A DNA stretch of 64,000 nt from the NCBI RefSeq assembly GCF_008274625.1, contig NZ_VTRU01000001.1, forward strand, positions 1,364,001 to 1,428,000, in the 5' to 3' direction. The stretch comes from Chryseobacterium panacisoli. Its GTDB lineage: Bacteria; Bacteroidota; Bacteroidia; Flavobacteriales; Weeksellaceae. A program made the position numbers and the translations under genes. Numbering within the stretch: the first letter of the stretch is position 1; each line of letters starts with the position of its first letter. Positions 51,956-60,384 of the stretch are shown here, one piece after another. The notes under the pieces were generated by a model. It was not told the DNA's origin, made no database searches, and worked only from the letters and a program-made list of their open reading frames with translations.

Positions 51956-52947
51956 CAGCTTAAAATTTTATAAAAAACCCATCTCAACAATGCATCAAAC
52001 ACCAGCATTCCTAAAGCAATCCAAAGGAATATTTTAAAATATTCTTCATAATTGTATAGTTTGGAAACTTTCACATCGGATTTTTCCAGTTGGTTGATCT
52101 CATCGTATATTTCTTCCAGACTGCTGTTTGAGGTTGCTCTGAAATATTTTCCTCCCGTAGTCTGTGCAATTTCTTTCAAGGTATTTTCATCAATGGTCAC
52201 TTCGGTTTCCGTAAAGATAAGATCTCCAAAGATGTCCTGAGATGTAGGCATCAGAGCATACCCATTGGTACCGATTCCGATTGCATATACCTTTATATTA
52301 TTATTTTTTGCCAGCTCAGCAGCAACCTGTGGAGGAATAGCATTCTGAATATTGCTTACCCCATCTGTCATCAGGATGACCACTTTACTTTTGGCTTTGC
52401 TTTTAACCAAATGATTCACTGCAACAGAAAGACCTTCTCCGATAGCCGTACCGGGTTCAAGACCTGCAGAATTCAGGTTTTTAATTTCATCAACCACCAC
52501 CTGATGATCTGAAGTAACCGGAACCTTGGTAAAGGCTTCTGCAGCATATGCTACCACTCCAATCCTGTCATTGGGACGTTTCTGAACAAATTTTACCGCA
52601 ATATCTTTCAATGCTGTGATTCTGTCTGGATTCAAGTCTTTTGCAAGCATACTTAAAGAAACGTCAATGGACAGCATAATATCGACTCCTTTCGTATCAT
52701 CCCTATCCTGCGAAATCGTAAACGTTCTCGGTCTTGCCATGGCAACAATCAAAGCAGAAAGAATAATATACTTTGAAATTTTCAGTAAAAAAAGTACGCC
52801 CTGAATTCCATCGCTATGGTCCATATTTTTTATGGTAGGCACTTTTATCCCTTTTCTTTTCCGTTTTCCGGCATCTTTAATAAAAAGTGGGATAAACAGC
52901 AAAAAAAGCAATAAGAACCACGGACTGTAAAACTCAAAATTAAACAT
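51955..52947 (-). CDS. batA: BatA: VWA-domain protein of the Bat operon
   Basis: 330 residues, same layout as BatB: transmembrane helices at about 7-24 and 57-73, VWA domain with MIDAS MLSIDVSLSMLAKD and VILMTDGVSNIQ, and a C-terminal helix (about 308-326). It overlaps the upstream gene by eight bases. BatA and BatB share the fold but differ in sequence, as in other Bacteroidetes. Confidence 0.92.
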   Translation of the reverse strand: MFNFEFYSPWFLLLFLLFIPLFIKDAGKRKRKGIKVPTIKNMDHSDGIQGVLFLLKISKYIILSALIVAMARPRTFTISQDRDDTKGVDIMLSIDVSLSMLAKDLNPDRITALKDIAVKFVQKRPNDRIGVVAYAAEAFTKVPVTSDHQVVVDEIKNLNSAGLEPGTAIGEGLSVAVNHLVKSKAKSKVVILMTDGVSNIQNAIPPQVAAELAKNNNIKVYAIGIGTNGYALMPTSQDIFGDLIFTETEVTIDENTLKEIAQTTGGKYFRATSNSSLEEIYDEINQLEKSDVKVSKLYNYEEYFKIFLWIALGMLVFDALLRWVFYKILS

Positions 52948-53836
52948 CCTTTCTTAGGTTTTCAAATTCTAAATCTTTGGAAGATCTTTTCACAAAATCT
53001 CTGATATTGGCAAAATCGGTCTCCATTGTATTCTGATCAGGGAAGGTTTTGGCAAATTTCACCAGATCTCCCCTCAGGAATACATCCTCTATTATTTTTT
53101 CGTTGTCCTGCGAAATTGTATTATTCTTTTTCATGACCTCAATAAGGTCATCCGTAAGAAGAACATCTGCGGGAAGGTGATATTGTTTTGTAATGAATGT
53201 TCTGGAAATATCAATGAGTTCAACATAGAACGAACGGAAGTTTCCTCCTTCAATATATTTTTTCTTTTTAAGAGAATCAAGTTCTTTCAAAGTCTGATTG
53301 GTAGCCATTACCGGAGAACTTTTGGATTTTCTTCCCCATTTTACAATCATAATAATTGCAATGATTATAGCAATAGCTGCAAGTGCTGCCAGAATATAAA
53401 ACTTATAAAGCTCCCAATAATCCTGAGGTTCAAGCTTCACCTGCTTATTACTCATGATATCATTGATCTGATCTGCTTTTTGAGCTGTATTGATGACATC
53501 TATTTCATAAGGAATGGTTTTAAGTACTTTATCTCCTACTTTGAATTCCAGTTCCGGAATAGTAAATTTTCCTTCATCAAAAACAGCAAATTCAATCTTC
53601 CTTTCATAGGAATTGGCCGTCTGCCCGATACTGTCTTTGGTTTCTTCAAAGTGAAAAGGGAGCAGCTCGTTTTTCGGAGCAGAAATGACCTGCTGCTCAT
53701 TAAGGTTGTCAATCTTTATGGTAATATGATTGGTTTCTCCAAGGGCCAGGGTTTTCTTTTCTACGTTAGAGGATAATATCTGTGAAAAAGCATTCGCACA
53801 GATCAGAAAAGATAATATTAAAAGTATTTTTCTCAA
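52940..53836 (-). CDS. Bat operon membrane protein of BatD-like N-terminal type
   Basis: 298 residues, predicted from a TTG at 53836, as no ATG gives the signal peptide (RKILLILSFLICANAFSQ). An extracytoplasmic beta domain (about 20-120; VISAPKNELLPFHFEE) is followed by one helix (about 148-170) and a cytoplasmic helical domain (YVELIDISRTFITKQYHLPA, VLLTDDLIEVMKKN). This is the short hypothetical protein commonly found between DUF58 and batA in flavobacteria. It may sit in the Bat complex; the function is unknown. Confidence 0.8.
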   Translation of the reverse strand: MRKILLILSFLICANAFSQILSSNVEKKTLALGETNHITIKIDNLNEQQVISAPKNELLPFHFEETKDSIGQTANSYERKIEFAVFDEGKFTIPELEFKVGDKVLKTIPYEIDVINTAQKADQINDIMSNKQVKLEPQDYWELYKFYILAALAAIAIIIAIIMIVKWGRKSKSSPVMATNQTLKELDSLKKKKYIEGGNFRSFYVELIDISRTFITKQYHLPADVLLTDDLIEVMKKNNTISQDNEKIIEDVFLRGDLVKFAKTFPDQNTMETDFANIRDFVKRSSKDLEFENLRKDV

Positions 53837-53890
53837 TGTTAAAATAATAAAGGCAAATGCCTGATGTTTTAGTTACGAGCTGGGCCCGGG

Positions 53891-54754
53891 TTATTTTTTC
53901 TGAAAATAATTATACAATAATTTTGAATAATCTGAGCCGGTATTGATGTTCAGAAAGCTGGCAGAACTGTTGGCAAAATCTTCTTCCAGCGCTCTCAGTT
54001 TTTGTTTTTGAGCTTCCGCAAAGGTATACCGCCATCTTGCACTGGAAGTATTAGCCCATATTTCTTTTCCGGTTTCCACATCAAGTAAACGGGCATATCC
54101 TACGTCAGGAATCTCATTATCTTTTTCATCATAAATCCTCATTCCCAACAGCTGGTGTTTTTTTGAAGCTACTCTCAGCATTTTGGAATCATATTCATCT
54201 CCAAAATCTGAAAACAGGAAAACCAGAGATTTTCTTTTAAAAATCCCCATCATATATTCCATCGCTTTGTCTATTCTGGATTCTGCCGGAACATAATCTG
54301 CAGTCAGAATATTACTGATAATAGAAAGAATGTGTTTTCTTCCTTTTTGAGGGGGAATTACTTTATAAACTTTATCAGCAAACAGGATCAATCCTACTTT
54401 ATCATTATTTCCAGCTGCTGAAAATCCTAAACTTGCAGCTATTTCGGCTACATATTCTCGTTTCAGCTGAACTTTCGTACCATAATCCATAGAAGCAGAG
54501 ATATCAACAAGAATCATCATCGTCAATTCCCTTTCTTCTTCCATTACTTTTACGAAAGGTTCACGAAACCGTGCGGTTTTATTCCAGTCGATTCTTCTGA
54601 TTTCATCTCCAAACTGATAAGGACGAACTTCAGAGAAAGTCATCCCCTGTCCTTTAAAAGCACTGTGATATTGCCCCATCAAAGCAGCCTCCGTCTTTTT
54701 TCTGGTACGGATTTCAATCTGCTTTACTTTTTTTACAATATCTTTTATCTGCAT
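53891..54754 (-). CDS. DUF58 protein of the Bat operon
   Basis: 287 residues from the ATG at 54754 (a TTG two codons upstream is rejected). DUF58 signature: YHSAFKGQGMTFSEVRPYQF, GDEIRRIDWNKTARFREPFV, then a VWA-like core with LVDISASMDYG and LVFLFSDFGDEYD. It is cytoplasmic and usually encoded directly after MoxR. Here a GNAT gene separates them. Likely a partner for the MoxR chaperone. Confidence 0.92.
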   Translation of the reverse strand: MQIKDIVKKVKQIEIRTRKKTEAALMGQYHSAFKGQGMTFSEVRPYQFGDEIRRIDWNKTARFREPFVKVMEEERELTMMILVDISASMDYGTKVQLKREYVAEIAASLGFSAAGNNDKVGLILFADKVYKVIPPQKGRKHILSIISNILTADYVPAESRIDKAMEYMMGIFKRKSLVFLFSDFGDEYDSKMLRVASKKHQLLGMRIYDEKDNEIPDVGYARLLDVETGKEIWANTSSARWRYTFAEAQKQKLRALEEDFANSSASFLNINTGSDYSKLLYNYFQKK

Positions 54755-54811
54755 AAACAAGTTAAGGTTTAAAATTCAAAGTTTAATGGTGAATACCGGG
54801 ATAGTTTTAAT

Positions 54812-55270
54812 TTAATCTTTTAACTCAATAGACACATTCAACCACTCATTATCAAACTTCGGACTGTATTTTTTATAAAAATTAATAGCAGGCTCATTCC
54901 AGTGTAATACCTGAAATACCATTCCACTGTATTTTTTTGACTTTCCATATTCCAGTGTAGCATCAAAAAGCTTTTTTCCGATCTGCTTTCCTCTCAGTCT
55001 TTCTGTCACAACGAGATCTTCAAGATACAATCTTCTTCCTTTCCATGTTGAATATCTGTCATAATACAACGATATTCCCACGATCTCACCTTCAAATTCT
55101 GCTACAAAAGCTCCCCAGACCGGAGATATTCCAAATCCATCCTGAATAAATTCATCCAGCGTTACCGTTACTTCATGCAATGCTTTTTCATATTCCGCCA
55201 GTTCTTTGATTAAATCCAGCATGGAAGCACAGTCCTCCAGAACTGCTTTTCTGATTAGTACATCACTCAT
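54812..55270 (-). CDS. GNAT family N-acetyltransferase inside the Bat operon
   Basis: 152 residues. Complete GNAT fold: VLIRKAVLEDCASMLDLIKE, EFEGEIVGISLYYDRYSTWK, the acetyl-CoA loop VTERLRGKQIGKKLFDATLE (R-x-x-G-x-G/A type) and FQVLHWNEPAINFYKKYSPK. It resembles diamine/spermidine acetyltransferase-like proteins (SAT1-type). Its ATG overlaps the moxR stop by one base (TAATG), so translation is coupled although the product is not a usual Bat component. Confidence 0.88.
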   Translation of the reverse strand: MSDVLIRKAVLEDCASMLDLIKELAEYEKALHEVTVTLDEFIQDGFGISPVWGAFVAEFEGEIVGISLYYDRYSTWKGRRLYLEDLVVTERLRGKQIGKKLFDATLEYGKSKKYSGMVFQVLHWNEPAINFYKKYSPKFDNEWLNVSIELKD

Positions 55271-56274
55271 TATGGTGCCTGGATTTTTGCTAAAATTCTA
55301 TTAACAATTTCTTCTGATGTAACTTCTTCTGCTTCAGCCTCAAAAGTCAAGCCTATCCTGTGTCTCAGTACATCTTTTGCCAGTGCTTTTACATCTTCAG
55401 GAATCACAAAAGCTCTCCCCTTCAGGAACGCATATGCTCTTGAAGCGATAGCAAGGTTAATGGATGCCCTTGGAGAAGCTCCAAAGCTGATATAATTTTT
55501 AAGATCAGAAAGCCCGTAATTCTCCGGATAACGCGTTGCAAATACCATATCCAGAATATATTTTTCAATTTTCTCATCCAGGTAAATCTGGTTGATCAAT
55601 TCTTTTGCATCTACAATATCCTGAAGGGAAATCACAGGTTTCACAGCCGGCTGATGTGAAGTTGAAACCATCCTCATGACCTGTCTTTCATCTTCAAAAG
55701 AAGGATAATCTATGGTACATTTCAGCATAAAACGGTCACTCTGTGCTTCAGGTAATAAATAAGTTCCTTCCTGATCAATCGGGTTTTGGGTGGCCAATAC
55801 CAGAAACGGCTTCGGAAGCTTCATTGTTTCATCGCCTATTGTCACCTGTTTTTCCTGCATTACCTCCAGAAGGGCCGACTGTACTTTTGCCGGCGCACGG
55901 TTGATCTCATCCGCCAATACAAAGTTCGCAAATACAGGACCTTTTTTTATAGAAAAATCATTGTCTTTGATATTGTAAATCATGGTTCCCACTACATCTG
56001 CAGGAAGCAAATCCGGCGTAAACTGAATTCTTGAAAATTCACCATGAACAGCATCTGCCAACGTTTTTATAGCAAGGGTTTTAGCCAGTCCCGGCACCCC
56101 TTCAAGAAGAACGTGACCATTCCCCAAAAGCCCTACCAAAAGACGGTCTACCATGTAATCCTGCCCAATAATAACTTTGTTGATTTCCTGTCTCAGAAGA
56201 GAAAATAAGTAGTTTTTTTCTTTTACTTTTTCCGTCAATTGGCGGATATCTTCAGCTTGATATATCTCTGACAT
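55270..56274 (-). CDS. MoxR family AAA+ ATPase
   Basis: 334 residues from the ATG at 56274, giving the typical MSEIYQAEDIRQLTEKVKEK start; a longer frame adds 15 residues. AAA+ motifs: Walker A LLEGVPGLAKT, Walker B NFVLADEINRAPAKVQSALL, sensor VLATQNPIDQEGTYLLPEAQ, arginine-finger region SDRFMLK, and a C-terminal lid. It opens the Bat operon and should remodel or load metals into the VWA proteins encoded downstream. Confidence 0.94.
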   Translation of the reverse strand: MSEIYQAEDIRQLTEKVKEKNYLFSLLRQEINKVIIGQDYMVDRLLVGLLGNGHVLLEGVPGLAKTLAIKTLADAVHGEFSRIQFTPDLLPADVVGTMIYNIKDNDFSIKKGPVFANFVLADEINRAPAKVQSALLEVMQEKQVTIGDETMKLPKPFLVLATQNPIDQEGTYLLPEAQSDRFMLKCTIDYPSFEDERQVMRMVSTSHQPAVKPVISLQDIVDAKELINQIYLDEKIEKYILDMVFATRYPENYGLSDLKNYISFGASPRASINLAIASRAYAFLKGRAFVIPEDVKALAKDVLRHRIGLTFEAEAEEVTSEEIVNRILAKIQAP

Positions 56275-56474
56275 AGCTTGATTTAAAATAAGTGGTAAAT
56301 TTCTGATAAATACTTGCATTAATCAACACAATAAATGCCATTTTTGAGTTAAAGTTTGTTAAATATTCCAGTATTGATGCAAGGTTAAGAACCGCTGAAA
56401 GCTTAAAACTCAATAAGATTATTCTATTTTTTTCATAAAAATATATAAATTTCGCTTTAATCACTCGCTCAAAA

Positions 56475-56506
56475 ATTGTCATTTCCAGTTTATTAAACTA
56501 TTTTTG
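56475..56506 (+). promoter_or_regulatory. Promoter for the DinB-like gene
   Basis: TTG (56476-56478), a 20-base spacer, TATTTTTG (56499-56506), 20 bases before the ATG. Confidence 0.65.
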
Positions 56507-56526
56507 GTGATTAAAAATTTTGCAAA

Positions 56527-57000
56527 ATGAATTATCATTTTCAAGCGCACAGACAGGTAAGAAAGAACCTTTTAGACGTCCTTCAGAATACATCCCATGA
56601 AGATCTGATTCTGATTCCGGATGGCTTCAACAATAATATGTACTGGAATATTGCCCATACTGTTGCTACACAGCAGCTTTTGCATTATTACCTAAGCGGA
56701 AACCCTTTCCGTATAGACAAATATTGGATCGAAACTTACAAAAAAGGGACATTACCGAATTTAAATGTTCAGAAGTCGGAAGTAGAAGATCTAGAGTTTT
56801 TACTTACGGAAACTTCGAAGATTTTAATGAAGGATTATGACAGTGATTTCTTCTCAGACTATACTCCTTACACGACAAGTTTCGGGATGGATCTGAAAAG
56901 CATTCAGGATGCCATTATCTTCAACAATATGCACGAAAGCCTTCACTACGGATATGTGATGGCGCAGAAAAGAGCAATTTTAGGAGAGAAAGGAAGATAA
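56527..57000 (+). CDS. DinB family protein
   Basis: 157 residues, a four-helix bundle of the DinB/YfiT type. The likely metal-binding histidines are in NIAHTVATQQLLHYYLSG (around residue 41) and in NNMHESLHYGYVM (around residues 138-142). Family members include thiol-dependent transferases and many of unknown role. Divergent from moxR and probably monocistronic; a 114-base gap precedes rlmB. Confidence 0.85.
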   Translation: MNYHFQAHRQVRKNLLDVLQNTSHEDLILIPDGFNNNMYWNIAHTVATQQLLHYYLSGNPFRIDKYWIETYKKGTLPNLNVQKSEVEDLEFLLTETSKILMKDYDSDFFSDYTPYTTSFGMDLKSIQDAIIFNNMHESLHYGYVMAQKRAILGEKGR

Positions 57001-57114
57001 TGAATTTTGCTGCGCAAGTCAATGGTCAAATGGGAATACATAGACATCAAAAATTGACTTACAAGGTAAAATTCACAATTGACAATTCACTCTATAACTA
57101 TATAATAAATTTCA

Positions 57115-57864
57115 ATGAAAGACGATTTTATTTTCGGGCTGCGTCCCGTGATTGAAGCAATTGAAGCGGGAAAAACGATTGACAAGGTCTTTGTGCAGAA
57201 TGCACTTCAAGGTCCTATTTATGCTGAACTAAAAGCAATTTTAGCGAAAAATAAAATCCGTCCCAATTATGTTCCGGTTGAAAAACTGAACCGTTTTACA
57301 AGAAAAAACCACCAGGGTGTGGTGGCCTTTATTTCGGATGTACCGTTTCATAAAGTGGAGGATATTGTTCCACAGTTATTTGAACAGGGAAAAACTCCTT
57401 TTCTTTTGATCCTGGACAGGCTTACCGATGTAAGAAACTTTGGTGCCATCTGCAGAACGGCAGAATGTGTAGGTGTTGATGCTATAATCATTCCTGAAAA
57501 GGGTGCAGCTCCTATTAATTCTGACGCTATAAAAACCTCTGCTGGTGCTATTTACAATATTAAAATATGTAAAGAAAACAATCTGGCTCATGCTGTAGAT
57601 TTCCTCCAGCAGAGTGGAATTTCTGTGTATGCTGCGAGTGAAAAAGCTCAGAAATTAATTTATGATGTCAACCTTACAGAGCCATGTGCTATTGTTATGG
57701 GGAATGAAGAAACAGGAATTTCTAAAGAAGTTCTGCATCATTCTGACGAAAAAATAAAACTTCCTATTGAAGGAAAAACTCAATCTCTGAATGTTTCTGT
57801 AGCATGTGGAGCGATTTTGTATGAAGCAGTAAGACAGAAAATGACTGCTGTATCCAATCCTTAA
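57115..57864 (+). CDS. rlmB: 23S rRNA (guanosine-2'-O-)-methyltransferase RlmB-like (SpoU family)
   Basis: 249 residues. Short N-terminal substrate-binding domain (FIFGLRPVIEAIEAGKTIDK) followed by the SPOUT knot domain: ILDRLTDVRNFGAICRTAEC (motif 1 with Asn and Arg), IVMGNEETGIS (motif 2) and LNVSVACGAILYEAVRQK (motif 3). It methylates a ribose 2'-OH; the exact position (G2251) is inferred from similarity to RlmB/TrmH-type enzymes. Two bases before the next gene. Confidence 0.9.
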   Translation: MKDDFIFGLRPVIEAIEAGKTIDKVFVQNALQGPIYAELKAILAKNKIRPNYVPVEKLNRFTRKNHQGVVAFISDVPFHKVEDIVPQLFEQGKTPFLLILDRLTDVRNFGAICRTAECVGVDAIIIPEKGAAPINSDAIKTSAGAIYNIKICKENNLAHAVDFLQQSGISVYAASEKAQKLIYDVNLTEPCAIVMGNEETGISKEVLHHSDEKIKLPIEGKTQSLNVSVACGAILYEAVRQKMTAVSNP

Positions 57865-57866
57865 AT

Positions 57867-58988
57867 ATGAAAATAAAATTGCTTTTACCATTATTTTTTG
57901 TACCATTTGCACTGAATGCACAGACAAAAAATACAGCAAATGACAACCACCTTACCACTGAACTTGATAAAACGGTTCAGAAGGAAGCGCTCACTTATAT
58001 GCAGAATCCTGCACGTGTAGGGCTTTCAATAGGTGTTTTTAAAGATGGTAAAAGTTATTTTTATAATTATGGAACCACGGAAATCGGAAAATCAGAACTT
58101 CCGACCTCCAGAAGTGTCTACGAAATTGCATCCATCAGCAAGACATTTACCGGAACACTCCTGGCTCATGCTTTAGCAGACGGTAAAATTAAAATGGATG
58201 ATGATATCCGGAAATATCTGGATGGGAATTATCCTAATCTTGAATTTGAAAAGCATCCGATTACGATCAGTAATCTTACTAATCATTCATCAGGATTGCC
58301 TCAGTTCTTACCGGATCAGTCTGAAACATTCAAAAAACCAATGGACTCTGTTGCCATAGCATTAGCCGATTTTTATAAAAACTATTCAAAAAAGAAGTTT
58401 TATGAAGATCTTCATCAGGCTAAAGTAGATTTTGTGCCCGGAACAGACTATAAATATTCCAATGTAGGAACACAGATTGCCGGAGATATTCTGGAAAAAG
58501 TATATCATAAAAGCTATGGAGACTTACTTTCGGAGTATATTACCAGGCCTCTGAAAATGACCCAGACTATTGTTGGTACGAATTCTGCACAGCTATTGAC
58601 TTGTTATAATGAAAAAGGTAAGGTAATGTCCAGAAATTTCACAACGATCTTTGCTCCGGCAGGCGGAATTATCTCCACGACAGAAGATCTGGTGAAATAC
58701 ATGCAGTACCATTTGGATGAAAGCAATAAATATGTGAAAATATCCCATACTCCTCTTGTAAAAAGTGATGGAGACGCCATCGGTCTGTACTGGAGAGTAC
58801 ACACTTATGAAGACGGAACCCAAACGGTTTATCATACAGGAGGTACATTTGGTTTTTCAAGCGTACTTCAGATCTACCCGTCAAAAAATATGGGAGTCGT
58901 TATACTGTCTAATGAGTCCGATGGAGAATCTCAGGGAAAACTGTATAATATTGCAGAAAATATAATAAGAAATAGTAGTAAAAAATAA
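57867..58988 (+). CDS. Secreted serine hydrolase (beta-lactamase/esterase class C family)
   Basis: 373 residues. Signal peptide (1-19, ending NAQ). Catalytic S-x-x-K is SISK (Ser89, Lys92 in EIASISKTFTG), the Y-x-N triad is YSN in DYKYSNVGTQ, and the HxG-like motif is HTGGTFGFSS near residue 325. The fold matches class C beta-lactamase-related peptidases and esterases. The substrate is unknown and resistance is not implied. Starts two bases after rlmB, and the next gene starts 13 bases after it, so these form an operon. Confidence 0.9.
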   Translation: MKIKLLLPLFFVPFALNAQTKNTANDNHLTTELDKTVQKEALTYMQNPARVGLSIGVFKDGKSYFYNYGTTEIGKSELPTSRSVYEIASISKTFTGTLLAHALADGKIKMDDDIRKYLDGNYPNLEFEKHPITISNLTNHSSGLPQFLPDQSETFKKPMDSVAIALADFYKNYSKKKFYEDLHQAKVDFVPGTDYKYSNVGTQIAGDILEKVYHKSYGDLLSEYITRPLKMTQTIVGTNSAQLLTCYNEKGKVMSRNFTTIFAPAGGIISTTEDLVKYMQYHLDESNKYVKISHTPLVKSDGDAIGLYWRVHTYEDGTQTVYHTGGTFGFSSVLQIYPSKNMGVVILSNESDGESQGKLYNIAENIIRNSSKK

Positions 58989-59001
58989 AGTTAAAAATCA
59001 A

Positions 59002-60051
59002 ATGAAGAACATTGCAGCGCTTGCGCTTATATCATCAATAGCCCTTGTATCTTGTAAAAAAGAAACGGCAAAAATAACGAAGGTAGATCCTAAAACCGGA
59101 AAAACGGTAACCGTAGAAGTACCTGCTGATTCTGTTGCAAAAGTAGCAGAAAACCCGGCAATCAAAGATTCTGCGGGAGTTATTACACAGACTTTTAAGC
59201 TTGAAAAAGGGAAAACATATCCTCTTACCACTTATCAGAGGGATGTAAAAACAATGACGGATCCTCAGGGAAAATCCATCACCGCAACCAGCGAATCTAC
59301 AGATGAAATGAACTTTGTAGTGAATGATATTAAAGGGAATGTATACGAAATGACCCTTAATCTTGTAGCAAAAAGAAATTCTCAGTCTGCACAGGGAAAA
59401 ACAGTAGTAGTAGATACCAAAATGGCTATTCCTAAAGAAGATGATCTTAAAATGATCTGGAACGTAAACAAAGCACTTACCGGAAACAAACTTGCCATGA
59501 AAATGGATACAAAAGGTAACGTAATTTCTATCACAGGATTTGATGCTGTTTATACAAAAGTTTCCAATGCAGTAGGGACTCTTATCAAAGATGCCAATCA
59601 AAAAGCGAGTGTTGTGGCAAGTCTTAAAGAATCATTCAACGAAAAGGTATTAAAAGATCAGTTCCATAAAAACCTGATGATTATTCCTAAAAAAGGAGTG
59701 AAAATAGGTGAAAAATGGTCTACTTCCGAAAATGCAGATGCAAGCGGAGCTGTAAAAGTAACCTCCAATTATGTAATGAAAAGCTTAGGAAACGGAACAG
59801 CAGAAATTGCCGTTACCGGAGGTATTCCTAAGAAAACTGAAAAGAAAGCTCAGGGACCTATCACACACAGCCTTAGCAGTGAACTGGCTCAGAGCGGAAC
59901 CATTAAGTTTGACGAAAATACAGGATGGATCACCAACCAGAATATCAACGTAAAAACGACACAGATAGAAACCATTTCAGATGGAAAACAGTCTCAGTCT
60001 ATGAAGAGCGTTTCCAATTCTTCGGTAATGGTAAACCCATCTGCTAAATAA
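59002..60051 (+). CDS. DUF6263-like lipoprotein
   Basis: 349 residues. Lipobox LVSC (cysteine at residue 19), then a KTGKTVTVEVPADSV linker and a large beta-rich domain (about 60-340; TFKLEKGKTYPLTTYQRDVK, KNLMIIPKKGVKIGEKWSTS, GTIKFDENTGWITNQNI). The layout matches DUF6263-type lipoproteins of Bacteroidetes as I recall them. Function unknown. It ends before a hairpin at 60071-60104. Confidence 0.72.
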   Translation: MKNIAALALISSIALVSCKKETAKITKVDPKTGKTVTVEVPADSVAKVAENPAIKDSAGVITQTFKLEKGKTYPLTTYQRDVKTMTDPQGKSITATSESTDEMNFVVNDIKGNVYEMTLNLVAKRNSQSAQGKTVVVDTKMAIPKEDDLKMIWNVNKALTGNKLAMKMDTKGNVISITGFDAVYTKVSNAVGTLIKDANQKASVVASLKESFNEKVLKDQFHKNLMIIPKKGVKIGEKWSTSENADASGAVKVTSNYVMKSLGNGTAEIAVTGGIPKKTEKKAQGPITHSLSSELAQSGTIKFDENTGWITNQNINVKTTQIETISDGKQSQSMKSVSNSSVMVNPSAK

Positions 60052-60070
60052 AATAACTGAATTAAATGCA

Positions 60071-60117
60071 TTCAGGGTTTAAAGCTTAAAGCTTAAACCC
60101 TGAACTTTAAATTTTTT
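60071..60117 (+). terminator. Terminator-like hairpin between lipoprotein and DUF4834 genes
   Basis: TTCAGGGTTTAA / TTAAACCCTGAA perfect 12-base stem, a loop of ten bases and a T6 tract seven bases later. The stem-to-T distance makes it a weaker terminator. Confidence 0.55.
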
Positions 60118-60122
60118 AAATT

Positions 60123-60353
60123 ATGAAGTACATTCTTGAGTTAGTACTCACTGCCATTATTATTTTCTTTGTCTGGAATATTCTGAAAAGGATTTTCTTT
60201 AAGACATTCTATAGTTACCGTTTTAATAACAATAATCAAAACAACGGACAGCAGGATATACAGGACTCGAATAAGAATAACAAACAGAACCTTAACTGGG
60301 ATGCAGAAACTGTAGACTTTGAAGAGGTGAAAGAGAGTAAGGACAAAAGGTAA
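60123..60353 (+). CDS. DUF4834 small membrane protein
   Basis: 76 residues: one N-terminal transmembrane helix (about 3-25), an Asn/Gln-rich linker (34-56) and an acidic tail LNWDAETVDFEEVKE. The helix followed by F-F-K-x-F-Y and the conserved WDAETVDFEEV-type tail fit DUF4834, a Bacteroidetes family of unknown role. 31 bases before the YfhO gene. Confidence 0.8.
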   Translation: MKYILELVLTAIIIFFVWNILKRIFFKTFYSYRFNNNNQNNGQQDIQDSNKNNKQNLNWDAETVDFEEVKESKDKR

Positions 60354-60384
60354 ACATTCCAAGAAATAAAAGATAATAACCAGC

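Noticed and set aside
57867-58988. True beta-lactamase resistance gene
   Set aside because: Only the general SxxK/YxN serine-hydrolase pattern is visible, which is shared by esterases and peptidases; resistance cannot be claimed.
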